64,000 nucleotides of DNA from Enchytraeus crypticus (GCA_905160935.1 CAJHZI010000558.1:108501-172500); one strand, 5' to 3'; shown: positions 21,311 to 32,300, counted from the stretch's first letter. Program-made: numbers and translations. Notes: generated by a model from the sequence alone, not told the origin.

Positions 21311-24300
21311 GTAAGTTTTCTATTTTCTAGTTAGATTGTGAATTTTACTAGTCCAAATATAATTTGCTAAAAGAATATATATTTTGAAAATATAAAAAAT
21401 ATAAATAGTGTATAGTGTACATGTAGAAGACTAAAATTCACTAACATGTTTAAGCAGTATTTTCATATAGCTATTACAATTATTGATTTGTCATAGATAT
21501 ATATTTACTCGTTGCTTGCACTTTACTGTAGTGATACTTATAGGCCTATACATAGTCTACAACAAAAATTACAGAGGCAGGAAGCAAATTATATGCTTGT
21601 TAAAGAAAAAAAACTACTCTTACAAGTAGCCTAGTGTCTATGTTTAGGTCTGCAATCCTTATCAATTTCTAAACATCAAAGTAATAGAAATTCGTGTATT
21701 ACAAATTTTCCGAATACCTGAAGTTAAAACTAAACAATGGCCAGTATATGCTTTGTAGGACTAATTGATTTAATTGCAGAATTTTTTAATTTAAATTTAA
21801 ATATTTTAAAGTGAATTAATAAAAAATAAAATTTTAGTTTATTTTAGTTAAGTTGCCTTTACCAAAATTCACTACAATTAATTATTAATAAGCTTACATT
21901 TTTAAAAAGATAATAATCTTGATGATTCTTTATTTAAAATAATTAAAAGCATTGAATATTGCGTATTTTGCACAGATGCCCCTCCGCTATCATTCTCTGG
22001 TCATCATAAGGACGGGGTTATAGCCTCCCAGAAATTGCCAAAAGATGCCGAGAGAGAAGTCCCAATTTCACAACTTAGACCGAAACGTAAATTTTTCTAC
22101 TCTAATCCTAATCAAATACTGTTTATTATTCAATGCTCTATGGAGTACAACTGTTATCAAACCTAGGCACCTCTGTTCTACAGTGGAGTAGTCATACCAT
22201 AAATATGAGCAATCTAGTAAAAGACTGTCATGTTCTCTCTCTCTCTTTTGTGTACTGCCATGTAGCACGTCCAGATAGGCCAGCGTATTATTATTCATAG
22301 TCGGCTTTCACTGTCTGCTTTAGTGCTTTTGCATTAAAGCATGGAACGAAAATTAACATCAAGAGGAAGAAAGTAATGAGAAGAAGAAAGTAATGAGAAG
22401 AAGAAAGTAATGAGAAGAAGAAAGTAATGAGAAGAAGAAAGTAATGAGAAAAAAGTAAAGAAAGTAATGAGAGTGTCTGGAAGAGGAGGAGTCGATATAC
22501 TGTAGATTTAGACGGTACGAAATTAAAACAGGTAAAAGTAAACACGCATTATAGTGAAGTGATCAACTGTGTTGATATCTGTCATTTTTAATACCACATG
22601 TTTAAACCGTTAGGCAATTTAGACCATTTTTCCGTATAGCCAGTCCAGTGAATGTCCGAGATTTTACTCTCAGATCAGCGCGGTTGGGATTCGAACCCGC
22701 GAGGGTTCAATTCACCCCAAGACCTGTCATTTAAAGCTTCATGACGTTACCACTACGCTATTTAGACATTCAAGATAGGTCCAGAGTGGACACACGACTT
22801 CAGAAGATGGGAGATGTGAAACAGAAATAAATTGTAGAATTTCGCAAAAGCAAAAAGGACTAAAAGAGGAAAGAACTATTAACAAAAAGTTTGAATAAAT
22901 CCACCAAGATGAAGATTGCAAAAACTACGGATAAGAATGGAGAAGTCAAATCAACAGACCTAATTACGAACGAAGAATTGCTAAATAGGGTTGTCAGACA
23001 ATTGATAAATGTCATATTGAATAGAACGAACAACTAGATGGGACATGCTCTGAGAGAGGATGGTATTGAACGAAGAATTCAAGGAAAGAATGTTAGAGGA
23101 AGAACGTGGCTTTGGATGCTGCATGAACTGATAACTAATTCGTATGTTGACATGAAGAGAAAAGCTAAGGATAGAAATACGTGAAGGAGTTATAAACTTT
23201 GGACCTGCCAATAGGCAGTGCACTGATGGAGAGGATGCAACCTTTATCAGGGGAAATATGCTTTCAGTTGTGGTTTTAAAGTGTTCTAATTTTTATGATT
23301 TGCAGCCTCCTACTATGTGCTTAAAGTACAATTGTTTTATTCTACTATGACTCGGAATAGTAATATAGCAGGAATGTAGAGCTCGCTTACCGGCTAATAA
23401 TTCAAAACATGTCTATATCTTAACTATGCAATCAACTAATGCTCTTGTTTAAAATTCATCGATAAAAATAGGCATAATTTTAGAATTTCATTAAAAAAGT
23501 CCGTAATTTTCAAGAACTTTTATCTTCGAATGCTTTCCAATTTGAACTATTGCTATATCGCCAATGACTGGAGCCTGTGGCGATGTCGGTAAGTTATTCG
23601 ACCGCGGATCAGTATGTGCGGTGTTCAAATCCTCGGCTCTCCCGTCACTGGCATCGCTTTCAAGTGAGGAGACTGACGTTAATTTTAGCTTTAGCTTTTA
23701 TAGATGATTAAAGCAGCTTGCTAAAGGCTGTAATTGAGCGGAATTAGATACATGCCAATGAACTTACAATCTACCCGTGAGATTTGCTTGTGCGTACGTA
23801 AACCGATGAAAAATATAGGCCTACAGGGCCTTATTGCTAACACCAAAGCAATTAATTATATTTAATTTGCATGGTTAGGTCTATTTGTGGATGAGAGGTT
23901 AAAACAATTTTGTGGTGTGGATATTATGTCGCCCATAAACTAGTTCAAAATGTTTGTCGTCAATGTTATAGAATTTTGAATGGCTTTAAAATGTTTTGAA
24001 AAAAATGAGCAAAAGAGACTTTTAAGATGTAGATTTTGTAGGCGCTAGACTCATAAATATAAACCTGCGGGCATGACTACACTGATTGCCAATCTGTCAA
24101 TTAAATTAATTAATTAATAAAATTAACCCGTAGATTGATACCAACGTTAGAAAGGGCAATCGGTTGGTGAGCGCGTAAGCTCCAGAAATTGCTACAACAT
24201 TTTTAAAACGAATGGAAAAATAGGAGATTGATTGATGATATGATTTGGGACAGAGAGGATTGTAGAAGGTCTATTCGTATCCGACTCAAATTAAACTGGG

Positions 24301-25223
24301 ATTAAAGGAAAGTTGATGATGACGATGATGAATCTATAGATTGATCGATCAACTAATCAAATGATTAACTTATAATTGGGCTTTAATTAATAAAATGTCA
24401 TACACTGATGAAGAATATCTTGATATGCAGAAGGTTCCGTGGTCATAGCTGGCGCTATCATAGCGACAATGCTCACTGTTGCCTTCATATCTTGCCTCTT
24501 CTACATACGCTCTCAAAAGAAAAAAAGCAAGAGGTAGAATCTGTGTTAATAATATTACATTTAATTAATTAAAGTAATCAGGCATTTTGTTATAGCTTAG
24601 AAATAATTTTAGTATTACGGACCTGAATATTCAAAAATTTAAAGCGTAATCGTGATCGCATAGCACTTTGCCGTATTGTGTGTGAGAATGTTTAAATCAT
24701 ATAAGCTAACAGTTTTACTTCATCTATTTAGGCTACAAATAGTATGCAAGGAATTAAACATCGTCTTAAAATTTATACATTAAAATTATGTCTGCTCATT
24801 TGGGTTTTCATTTCCGTACATAAATCGTGAGCTTAAGTTCTCTATTGGCTCTGCCACAAAATGATCCTTTTTAAGCCCATCGATTTGTGTTCATTAAAAA
24901 CTGAGATTGATGCTTAAAACTTTGCTAGGATTCTGATCAATAACGGGCCAATCCGTCGTTATCCTTCGATAGTTCTCCTAACCGTTGTTGCTTTATTTTT
25001 CCCGAGGACGGAAGCTTTCAAGATTTCTCCTGAAGTCCCACGGAAATAGCGTTGCATGCTATTAGTTCCACTATTGAAATATTGGAATATTCTACATCTA
25101 ACATTGCATATGCATTATACCATTTTGCGTTAAATTTTGTCATTACAACTCATTGAGATTGATATTGTGATGTATTGTATAGATTGTATAGTATATTCCA
25201 TTGCGCTGTTTTGACTCTTACAG

Positions 25224-25268
<45 letters not shown>

Positions 25269-28155
25269 GAGAGAGAGATAATATTTATTTTTATATATTG
25301 TTGTATTGTATTGTATGCTGTAATGTATGCTGTAATGTATGCCGTATTGTACATTATGTTGCATTACATGTTGTATTGTATGTTCTATTGAATGTTGTAT
25401 TGTATGTTGTATTGTATGTTGAATTGTATGTTGTATTGTACATTATGTGGCACTGCATGTTGTATTGTAGGTTGTATTGTATGTTGTATTGTAGGTTGTA
25501 TTGTATGTTCTATTGTATGTTATATTGTATTGCTTTCTAGTGCAGAAACGGCTGCCGATGCAGAATCCCGGCAGATTCTCATGCCTCCTTTTGACGCTGA
25601 GTCGAGAACTGTTTCCAGTGGAGTTAACAGGTTGTACAGATTGATCAATCAATCACTCGATCAATCAATCAGTCATGCTGTCAGACAATCATTCATTCGT
25701 TCAATCACTGAGTCAGGCAATCCTTCAGTCAGTCGACCACAGTTAGTCAGTCAGTCACGCAATCAGTCAACAAGTCTTTTGAATAATAGAGAAGTGGATC
25801 AATTTATTAGTCAATCAATCAAACAATCACTCAGATTTTCAATCAGATAAGTTACTTTAGTTTTTGTAAATGTAAGGTCCAAGGTATGTCCTATACTACA
25901 TATCAGATTAGTGTGTTATCATTTCCAATAACTGACATTTAATCGATTATCTCATATGCCATCCCATGAACATTTATAACATACATACTGCAGATAATAT
26001 ACTGCAGATTTCTCATGAAAATAAACCTGATTGGGAAGTTTTCTACAGGTTTCTTCGATAGTTACCGTAACTGACTTTACAAGCAAGTTTTTTCTGTTAC
26101 TTACTTCTCCTAGGCAATATAAAATTCTTACAAGGAATAATTCTTGGAACTTCTAAATATGAACATAGAACGTTAAAGTAGCCTATTGTTTCTGTATTGT
26201 GTACTTAATGAGTTTTCACAAATCGCATGTCGAGTTAAAGCTCAACCTACTTGAAATTTAATTGGATATAAAACTTTTGTTATATGTTGAATATTATGTT
26301 GTATTCTATCGCCTGGCGCCTTCGAGCTATTGAATAAAAGACTTAAAACAGAAATAAGCTGGACATAGAGATAAAGGGGACTAGTATGTACGTAGGCCTT
26401 TGTATATATGTTTCTTGTTGTTCAGAGAAGTAAATGCTGTTACCTTGCCTGATAAGGATTTGCAGACAAAATATGGTACGTTACAATATTCTATTCTGAT
26501 TTGATTAAATGTTGAATTTTAGTTCATTATCGGATAGAGAGTGTCAAATCATAAAATCAAAATGATTTATAAAGATAGATTAAGTTGTTTTTCGAGTGTT
26601 CTCCAAGCTTCATTTTCTGTATAGTTGTACAGTTAATGATTACCTTAAGTTCTAAAGTGACTTTTTTGGTTTACATCATGTTTAAAATTTTAGTTTTAAA
26701 GATATTCTTTCATTTAAATATGATCCTTAATTCTACAGTGATTTAACACGCATTTTTTTACATAATATATAGATGTTTTAATGTGAGCGTTCATATTTCA
26801 TTATAATCGTGTAGATTCTGGAGTGATATAGGGGTCTATTCAGCTGTCTTCTGAATTTGTGCTATTAGGCATACAACAGCTGACAATTCAGACCCTGACG
26901 TATAGATGGCAACTGAGAAATGACAGAAATTTACAATATAAGCCTACATTCTAATTTGAAAAATCCATTCAATCAATAATCAATATTTAAATAATAAATC
27001 AGTCAATCAATTCTTATCGATTGATTGATTGATGGTTTGATTGATTGACTACTGAAAAATTCTCAAAAGAATTTTTAATGCATCGGTGAGCAGTATTTAA
27101 ATTGGCTTTACAGAAAAGTGTCAACATGCAATTCAAAATTACTGAATATTTAACCTTACTTACTTCAAATTAATTAATTAAGTGTGCAAAGATAAACGTA
27201 TATGTTCAATTTGACTGGAAATCATGTTTAATGCAATCATGGTACGTAACAATAAACTTTCAGTTTAGGAGAGTTTCGAGCAGCGAATGCATTATTCTGC
27301 TTTTGATTAGAAGAAAACCTTAAACCAAAAAACCTTTTCGTGAGTTCGTTGTAAATCATTGACAGTTGTTATTTTGAGGATAAATGATAAACGATGATGT
27401 GAGGGACATCACTGACATCATCCGACGTCCCTGACATGATCCTTGTAGGAGGATACGGACGTTAAACCGTTCTTATTATTATTAAACCACCTTTTTCATT
27501 TCGAGCAATGTTATTATTACTTTCATATCGTCTACATATTACTTATACGTTGCCTATATTTATCTTCAGGAATGGTCGACGAGGACTCTAAGTCTATGAC
27601 ATCAAGTCACGAACGTAAGTATTAGAATTTACAGCACAAACATTACAGATATATCTCGCAGAAAATGGGCATAATGGTAATAAAATTGAGGCCAATTCAA
27701 GTATTCTTTCCCTGTCCAAATGGTTCGCCGGCAGTCAAACGGGCTGGAATCAGATTCTGTAATCCTTAGATTGAGACTTTGTAGTTGAAGTCATTCGAAC
27801 CCAATTAGCCGTGTGAGCCAGTGTCAAACTTGATGGAATATAGGCCTACCTATCATTGATTAAAAGATAATACATAGAAAGATAAAAGATTTAAAAAATA
27901 TTACATAAAGAGGTCATGGAAGGAAGAATGGAAGGAAATAGAGGTAGAGGCAGGGGTGTTGCAGCAAAATTTGCACTAAGTGAGCTCTAATTTTATTTAT
28001 GGTTTTTATATTTACACAAGAATATAGCGGAGCCAACTTGACGCTGGCCCCAAAAATGTGCCACAAAGCTACGGTACGCTCTAAGTACAGAACGGAGCTA
28101 GCTCTAATTATGAGAGCAAAAATTAGCACTAATTGAGGTCTTTCTCTCACACAGC

Positions 28156-28191
<36 letters not shown>

Positions 28192-28230
28192 TTCTGTCTC
28201 TCCTCTCTCACTACTTCTCTCCCTATGCAC

Positions 28231-28261
<31 letters not shown>

Positions 28262-28313
28262 TAAATCTCTCTCTCTCTCTCTCTCTCTCTAGCTCTCTAC
28301 CTATGCCCGCACC

Positions 28314-28344
<31 letters not shown>

Positions 28345-29881
28345 CCTCTCTCTCTTTCTCCTTGTGCACCTTACTCACTCAACCTCTCTATCTCTCTCTA
28401 CCTTTCTCCTTATGCACCTATCTTTCTCTCTCAATCTCACTCTCACTCTCTCGCTCTCTCTCTCTCGCTCTCTCGTTCTCTCTCTCCTCTCTCGCTCTCT
28501 CTTTCTCTCTCTCTCACTCTCTGGTTATTGCTCAAGTAGCGGTCATAAGATACATATTTCTACTCGTACTCTGTGCTATGTGTTCTTTAGGAGACACACC
28601 AACAAGCTGGATAAGCCACGAATTTAATAATTTTTATTAAATAATTTTCATTTAATAATTTTTCAGCCAGTCGAGCAAATTCCATAAATGTAAGTTAAAA
28701 TCAAACTAACATTAATATGATAATTCTGAAAGGCGGCTAAATCTAATGAGCCGTAATCAGTTTATTTAACCGGTGAATTAACATAACCAGTTAACTTAAC
28801 CGGTTCTACAAACGTGTACTGCTCGGGCGGACCTGCCAGGGGTTGGCCTGCCCGTGGGTGTGCCTGCCCGTGGGCGGGCTAGCACGGGGGCAGCTCCGTT
28901 GGCGGGGCGGCTCCGTTGGCGGGGCAAACCCATGGCGGGGCAGCCCCCGGGCGGTTTGAGCCCCCGGGGCAGGGGTAGCCCCCGGGGCAGGGGTAACCCC
29001 AGGGGCGGGGTAGCCCCCTGGAACGGGGTAGCCCCCTGGAACGGGGTAGCCCCCTGAAACGGGGTAGCCCCCTGGAACGGGGTAGCCGTGGGCAGCCCCC
29101 GCCGTGAGCAGCCCCCGGGGTGGGGCAGCCCTCACATTGAGATCTAATTTTTAGCATAGGCTTCAAATTCGAATGCGAAAGTTTCGGAGCCAGCGTTAAG
29201 TTGGCTCTGCATATTTTGGTACGTATTGCGTACCAAGCACACTTACAGCAAAAAATTAGCACTAATAGAACTCTAGTTTTTAGCATATGAAAGTTGTGGA
29301 GCCACCGTCAAGTTGGATCTGCAAAATTTTGGTACGCAATACGTACCAAACGGTGTGAGATCTAATTGTGGGACTCATAGCAAAAATTAGCACTAATTGA
29401 ACTCTAATTTTCGGCATATAAGTTAGATTTATTTGAAGAAGTTGCGGAGCCAACTAGACGGATCTTAGAATGTGAGCGACATGGAACGTTATACGTTTTG
29501 TCGGATGAGCGCGCACCTTGAACCACCGCGTGCTGTCAGTATTAATAAAACCACAAGAGGTTGGAAAATAAATTCTTAAATCTATAGTACTGCCATCTAC
29601 TCTATAAAACTAACCCGGACGCTTACTATTAAAATGCACGATGCAATACATAAATGAGAAACTCAACGAGAAACTATAGACACGTGAGGTATTTCATATG
29701 TATGACTAAACTATAACTGCTGTTTTAGTCCACTTATATTTCTATTCTTGTTTGTCGTTATGTTTACTTTCCAGCGCTGCTTCAAGCAAAGCCGGCTGGC
29801 TACAATGCAACCGAGCCTCAGGAAGATAAAAAGCCGGAACTGGATAAGAAGAGAAAGTCCGTGACCAAAGCGGGGAAATAG
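21112..29881 (+). CDS. Unrecognised type I single-pass membrane protein, seven coding exons
   Basis: Exons: 21112-21310, 21976-22086, 24431-24533, 25541-25630, 26426-26475, 27570-27614 and 29775-29881. All introns are GT-AG, phases agree throughout, and the total is 705 nt (234 aa). A hydrophobic segment at about residues 26-39 followed by SYA-KGD looks like a signal peptide cut near residue 44. A second Met at residue 9 is an alternative start. The ectodomain is short (about 60 residues), charged, and lacks Cys. A single transmembrane helix (about 107-129, VVIAGAIIATMLTVAFISCL) is followed by a stop-transfer RSQKKKSK. The cytoplasmic tail of about 100 residues is acidic then Lys-rich, ending KRKSVTKAGK. 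I do not recognise the family. Small single-pass neural or adhesion-type proteins share this layout, but no signature motif is visible. The donor after exon 3 (GTAGAA) is weak: failure to splice gives a stop two codons later. Confidence 0.75.
21976..22086 (+). CDS. Membrane-protein gene exon 2 (ectodomain)
   Basis: Acceptor TTTTGCACAG, donor GTAAAT. The frame reads APPLSFSGHHKDGVIASQKL and then PKDAEREVPISQLRPK with no stop. Confidence 0.75.
22350..22460. repeat. 17-bp tandem repeat (GAAGAAGAAAGTAATGA), about six copies
   Basis: Intronic purine-rich short array. The last units are degenerate. Confidence 0.93.
22640..22775 (-). mobile_element. tRNA-derived SINE head
   Basis: On the minus strand, TAAATAGCGTAGTGGTAACG is a good box A and CGCGGGTTCGAATCCCAAC a near-perfect box B, followed by a tail running to GACATTCACTGG. 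A degenerate relative lies at 52745-52900. Confidence 0.75.
22975..23235 (+). mobile_element. Reverse-transcriptase C-terminal fragment, LINE family D
   Basis: Conceptual translation gives LLNRVVRQLINVILNRTN, MGHALREDGIERRIQGK, GRTWLWMLHELI and [12 protein letters not shown], then WTCQ and a stop-containing terminus. In-frame stops show decay. The nucleotide end is TTTGGACCTGCCAATAGGCA followed by GTGCACTGATGGAGAGG. Confidence 0.75.
23571..23700 (+). mobile_element. tRNA-derived SINE, family A (best copy)
   Basis: GAGCCTGTGGCGATGTCGGT, then ACCGCGGATCAGTATGTGCG, box B-like GTTCAAATCCTCGGCTC, and GAGACTGACGTTAATTTTAG followed by CTTTAGC. Other copies lie at 47875, 58435 and 40934 (reverse). 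Confidence 0.8.
24140..24335 (+). mobile_element. Family B repeat copy, 5'-truncated
   Basis: AGGGCAATCGGTTGGTGAGC, then TTGCTACAACATTTTTAAAA and CTATTCGTATCCGACTCAAA, and finally AAACTGGGATTAAAGGAAAG and GAT repeats. Confidence 0.75.
24431..24533 (+). CDS. Membrane-protein gene exon 3 (transmembrane helix)
   Basis: Acceptor TTGATATGCAG. The frame reads GSVVIAGAIIATMLTVAFIS and then CLFYIRSQKKKSK. The donor AG-GTAGAA lacks the usual G at +5, and read-through reaches TAG at once. Confidence 0.75.
25224..25264. repeat. (TA)n microsatellite
   Basis: Uninterrupted TA run, followed by a short (GA)n. Confidence 0.95.
25290..25535. repeat. TGTATTGTATGT-type minisatellite abutting exon 4
   Basis: A degenerate repeat of GTTGTATTGTAT-like units runs up to the exon 4 acceptor (TTGCTTTCTAG). 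The T-rich array therefore overlaps the polypyrimidine region. Confidence 0.85.
25541..25630 (+). CDS. Membrane-protein gene exon 4 (cytoplasmic tail)
   Basis: The frame reads AETAADAESRQILMPPFDAE and then SRTVSSGVN. Phase 2 at both ends, donor GTTGTA. Confidence 0.68.
25635..25850. repeat. (CAATCAGT)-type tetranucleotide-derived repeat
   Basis: Degenerate AATC/AGTC runs. A similar tract is at 31285-31470. Confidence 0.8.
26426..26475 (+). CDS. Membrane-protein gene exon 5
   Basis: Acceptor TTGTTGTTCAG. The frame reads EVNAVTLPDKDLQTKY. Donor GTACGT. Phases 2 and 1 fit the neighbours. Confidence 0.68.
27395..27485 (+). mobile_element. CR1/L2-like LINE 3' end
   Basis: GACGTCCCTGACATGATCCT, then GGAGGATACGGACGTTAAAC and a TTATTATTATT tail. 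It matches the end of the coding LINE fragment at 61158-61870. It lies 85 bp before the exon 6 acceptor, in sense orientation. Confidence 0.75.
27570..27614 (+). CDS. Membrane-protein gene exon 6
   Basis: Acceptor TATTTATCTTCAG, consensus donor GTAAGT. The frame reads MVDEDSKSMTSSHE. Phase 1 at both ends, so the exon could be skipped without a frame change. Confidence 0.7.
27905..27958 (+). mobile_element. LINE family D fragment
   Basis: GGTCATGGAAGGAAGAATGG followed by AAGGAAATAGAGGTAGAGGC, the coding block for EGRMEGNRGRG. Confidence 0.6.
27975..28140. repeat. Diverged copy of the GGAGCCAACTTGA/AAAAATTAGCACTAATTGA repeat
   Basis: Carries GCACTAAGTGAGCTCTAATT, GGAGCCAACTTGACGCTGGC and AAAAATTAGCACTAATTGAG, shared with the array at 29140-29465. 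Confidence 0.7.
28155..28525. repeat. (CT)n microsatellite block
   Basis: About 370 bp of CT runs interrupted by TATGCACC-type segments. The Ser/Leu-rich frames over it are not genes. Confidence 0.95.
28800..29130. repeat. GC-rich minisatellite island, 18-bp core (GGGGTAGCCCCCTGGAAC)
   Basis: About 330 bp of strongly GC-rich sequence in an AT-rich intron. The best part (28975-29095) is tandem 18-bp units. On the minus strand it reads as GGYPVPGGYPVP. It contains many CpGs. Confidence 0.9.
29140..29465. repeat. Tandem array of about 125-bp units flanking the GC island
   Basis: Two to three copies share AACTCTAATTTTTAGCATA, GGAGCCA(G/C)CGT(T/C)AAGTTGG, GGTACG.AT.CGTACC and AAAAATTAGCACTAAT.GAA. 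The motifs GGTACGTATTGCGTACC and GGTACGCAATACGTACC in successive units are reverse complements of each other. Confidence 0.8.
29775..29881 (+). CDS. Membrane-protein gene exon 7 (C-terminus)
   Basis: Acceptor TTTACTTTCCAG. The frame reads LLQAKPAGYNATEPQEDKKP and then ELDKKRKSVTKAGK, then TAG. No canonical AATAAA lies within the next 300 bp. ATTAAA at about 30268 is the nearest candidate. Confidence 0.72.
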
Positions 29882-29964
29882 ATTCCTTGAAAGAATGCAA
29901 ATCAAATTGTGTGCTGTATTATGAGATTTTGATATTGGTTTGAGTAACGGTGAGCTGAGGTTCA

Positions 29965-30029
29965 ATGTACATATTACTACGTAACTCCAGACATGCTCTG
30001 CCGAAATATTTCACTTTACAAACATTAAC

Positions 30030-30032
<3 letters not shown>
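29965..30032. repeat. 65-bp repeat copy 1, next to (TA)n
   Basis: TACATATTACTACGTAACTC through to TTTCACTTTACAAACATTAA is nearly identical to 31979-32043. Both copies are close to TA-rich microsatellites. Confidence 0.9.
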
Positions 30033-30089
<57 letters not shown>

Positions 30090-30151
30090 ATATGCATATA
30101 TAATATATATATATATATTATATATATATATGCATATATACATATATATGC

Positions 30152-30210
<59 letters not shown>
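30032..30210. repeat. (TA)n microsatellite with ATGCATATAT interruptions
   Basis: Two long TA blocks separated by a mixed AT segment. Confidence 0.95.
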
Positions 30211-30211
<1 letters not shown>

Positions 30212-30457
30212 TGATTATTATTATGCTGATGTAGAATATTTGACCATCCCTTCCCGTGCATTCTTAATTATTAAATCAAAGGAAGCCTTGAAGATTTATG
30301 AGTTGGTCAAGTACAAGCTAAACATAGGCCTATACATTGACTCATGTAATGAACAGGCGGATTGTAGAAGTCCGGTAAAAAGTCAACTTTACTGGCTTTC
30401 GCTAATCTTTTACTCTCACTACTCATTTTTACCCTTTAGGAAATTAGTTGAGCATAG

Positions 30458-30920
30458 TTCAGTGCTCTATCACTCTCATCAGTGCTCTATCACTCTCATC
30501 AGTGCTCTATCACTCTCATCAGTGCTCTATCACTCTCATCAGTGCTCTATCACTCTCATCAGTGCTATATCACTCTCAACAGTGCTCTATCACTCTTATC
30601 AGTGCTCTATAATTGTTATCAGTGCTCTATCACTCTTATCAGTGCTCTATCACTCTTATCAGTGCTCTATCACTCTTATCAGTGCTCTATCACTCTTATC
30701 AGTGCTCTATCACTCTTATCAGTGCTCTATCACTCTTATCAGTGCTCTATCATTGTTATCAGTGCTCTATCATTGTTATCAGTGCTCTATCACTCTCAAC
30801 AGTGCTCTATCACTCTCAACAGTGCTCTATCACTCTCAACAGTGCTCTATCACTCTTATAAGTGCTCTATCACTTTCAACTGTGCTCTATCTCTCTCATT
30901 AGTGCTCCGTCACTCTCATC
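30458..30920. repeat. Minisatellite, 20-bp unit (AGTGCTCTATCACTCTCATC), about 23 copies
   Basis: Copies differ mainly at the ACTCTCATC / ACTCTTATC / ATTGTTATC / ACTCTCAAC positions. Variants cluster in blocks, consistent with local spread of variant units. Confidence 0.97.
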
Positions 30921-31284
30921 AGTAACCATTCTCTTTTTTAACGTAACTCACTAATACGTTGAATGTATTTGAGAAACTTATTGAAGTCTGTAGCAGAAAT
31001 ATATATGTAAGACTATTTTTGGATGAAAGACGCACGTACAATATACATGTACATGTATAATTGCCACATACGCAAAATGAATGTATGAATATATCCATCT
31101 TATTCCATTTAAGCTGCAAAGTTTAATTAGTTCTTATGCCTAATTGCAGTGCGGGTACAGCGTAATGTATTTGTACATCTTTTAATTATATTTGAGGCAT
31201 TCTTCTTATAATGATATTAATTATACATTTTTTATGTATTTACTCACTCGTTTTATCGTTTTAACGTTTATTCATTCTGTAAGA

Positions 31285-31470
31285 TAGTAAATCAGTCAGT
31301 CAGTCAATCAGTATTTCATTAATCAATCAGTCAGACAGGCGGTCAGGCAGTTTATCAAACATAGTCAGTCAGCCATTCAAACAGAACCTTTTATTCAAAC
31401 AGTCATTCTAATAACAATCAAATAGTCAGTCGATCAGGCAATCAAATAATCAATACAATCAATCGCTAAC
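31285..31470. repeat. AATCAGTCAGTC-type simple repeat
   Basis: Degenerate TCAGTCAGTCAATC runs. Confidence 0.8.
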
Positions 31471-31756
31471 AAAATATCAATCAAACTGCACTGAGTCATA
31501 TTATGAAAATATTGGATCAGGTCAATTTATCAAGACATATAAAATGTACTTTTCCATATAAAATCTCACCGTAGTTGTTATACGAAAACGAGTACAACCA
31601 AGATAGCATTAATAAGCTGATCGCAGAACGCAATTATTCTTTAGATATTATATCAGGAGTGGATTTGGGGTACCGGTTAGAGTGTTCGCTTCGAAAGTAA
31701 TTATAAGTAGCCTGTGTTAAAAGCTATATACTGTGGGTAGCGCGATTGTGTTTCCC

Positions 31757-31935
31757 CTTGTTGTGCCCGGGTTGATTGAAGACTAGACCAACCATTGACT
31801 GTACATGTCCTAGAAGTCGATTCGTATCCCGACCCTATTTAAATTGGGATAATAGGTTGAAGAAGAAGAAGACGAAGAAGAAGAAGAAGATGATGATGAT
31901 GATAATGATGATGATGATGATGATAGTGATGATGA
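31757..31935 (+). mobile_element. Family B repeat with internal deletion, (GAA)(GAT)n tail
   Basis: CCTTGTTGTGCCCGGGTTGA (head) joins CGATTCGTATCCCGACCCTA (near tail) directly, then a long GAA/GAT microsatellite. The middle of the family is missing. Confidence 0.7.
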
Positions 31936-31978
31936 TGAGCTACGGTGAGCTTATAGGTTCAACGTAGCCCTACATCCC

Positions 31979-32043
31979 TACATATTACTACGTAACTCCA
32001 GACATGCTCTGCCGAAATATTTCACTTCACAAACATTAACATT
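31979..32043. repeat. 65-bp repeat copy 2
   Basis: Near-identical to 29965-30032. Confidence 0.9.
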
Positions 32044-32099
32044 GTGAGCAGAATAGATCATCTGCCAGTCGACCAAATTTATATTATATATACTACATG

Positions 32100-32101
32100 T
32101 A

Positions 32102-32136
<35 letters not shown>

Positions 32137-32180
32137 CTGTGTGTGTGTGTGTGTGCGCGCGCGCGCGCGCATTTGTGTGT
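32100..32180. repeat. Compound (TG)n(TA)n(TG)n(GC)n microsatellite
   Basis: Alternating purine-pyrimidine tract of about 80 bp with a GCGCGCGC core, a sequence type with Z-DNA potential. Confidence 0.9.
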
Positions 32181-32204
32181 GAGTGTTTGGCTATCATACA
32201 GTTT

Positions 32205-32300
32205 TTAAAATTTGCACCTTTTGGGACCTCTTTTTGCTCACACGCCTGGATTTGTCTCAATAGTGCTTGATGTTGTCATGGACGACAGTTTGACTCTATT
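32205..32300 (+). repeat. Interspersed repeat shared with 9000-9095
   Basis: CGCCTGGATTTGTCTCAATA followed by GTGCTTGATGTTGTCATGGA and CGACAGT. Confidence 0.7.

Noticed and set aside
22640-22775. Possible functional tRNA gene
   Set aside because: Boxes A and B are good, but no consistent acceptor stem closes the cloverleaf and a SINE tail follows. Related degenerate copies exist at 52745.
28225-28640. Ser/Leu-rich plus-strand frames
   Set aside because: The (CT)n microsatellite read as codons.
28806-29286. Gly/Pro-rich collagen-like frames on both strands
   Set aside because: Derived from the 18-bp GC-rich minisatellite. No Gly-X-Y regularity and no flanking exons.
30458-30920. Ser/Leu-rich plus-strand frames of 82-290 codons
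   Set aside because: Produced by (TA)n followed by a 20-bp tandem repeat that is open in all three forward frames.
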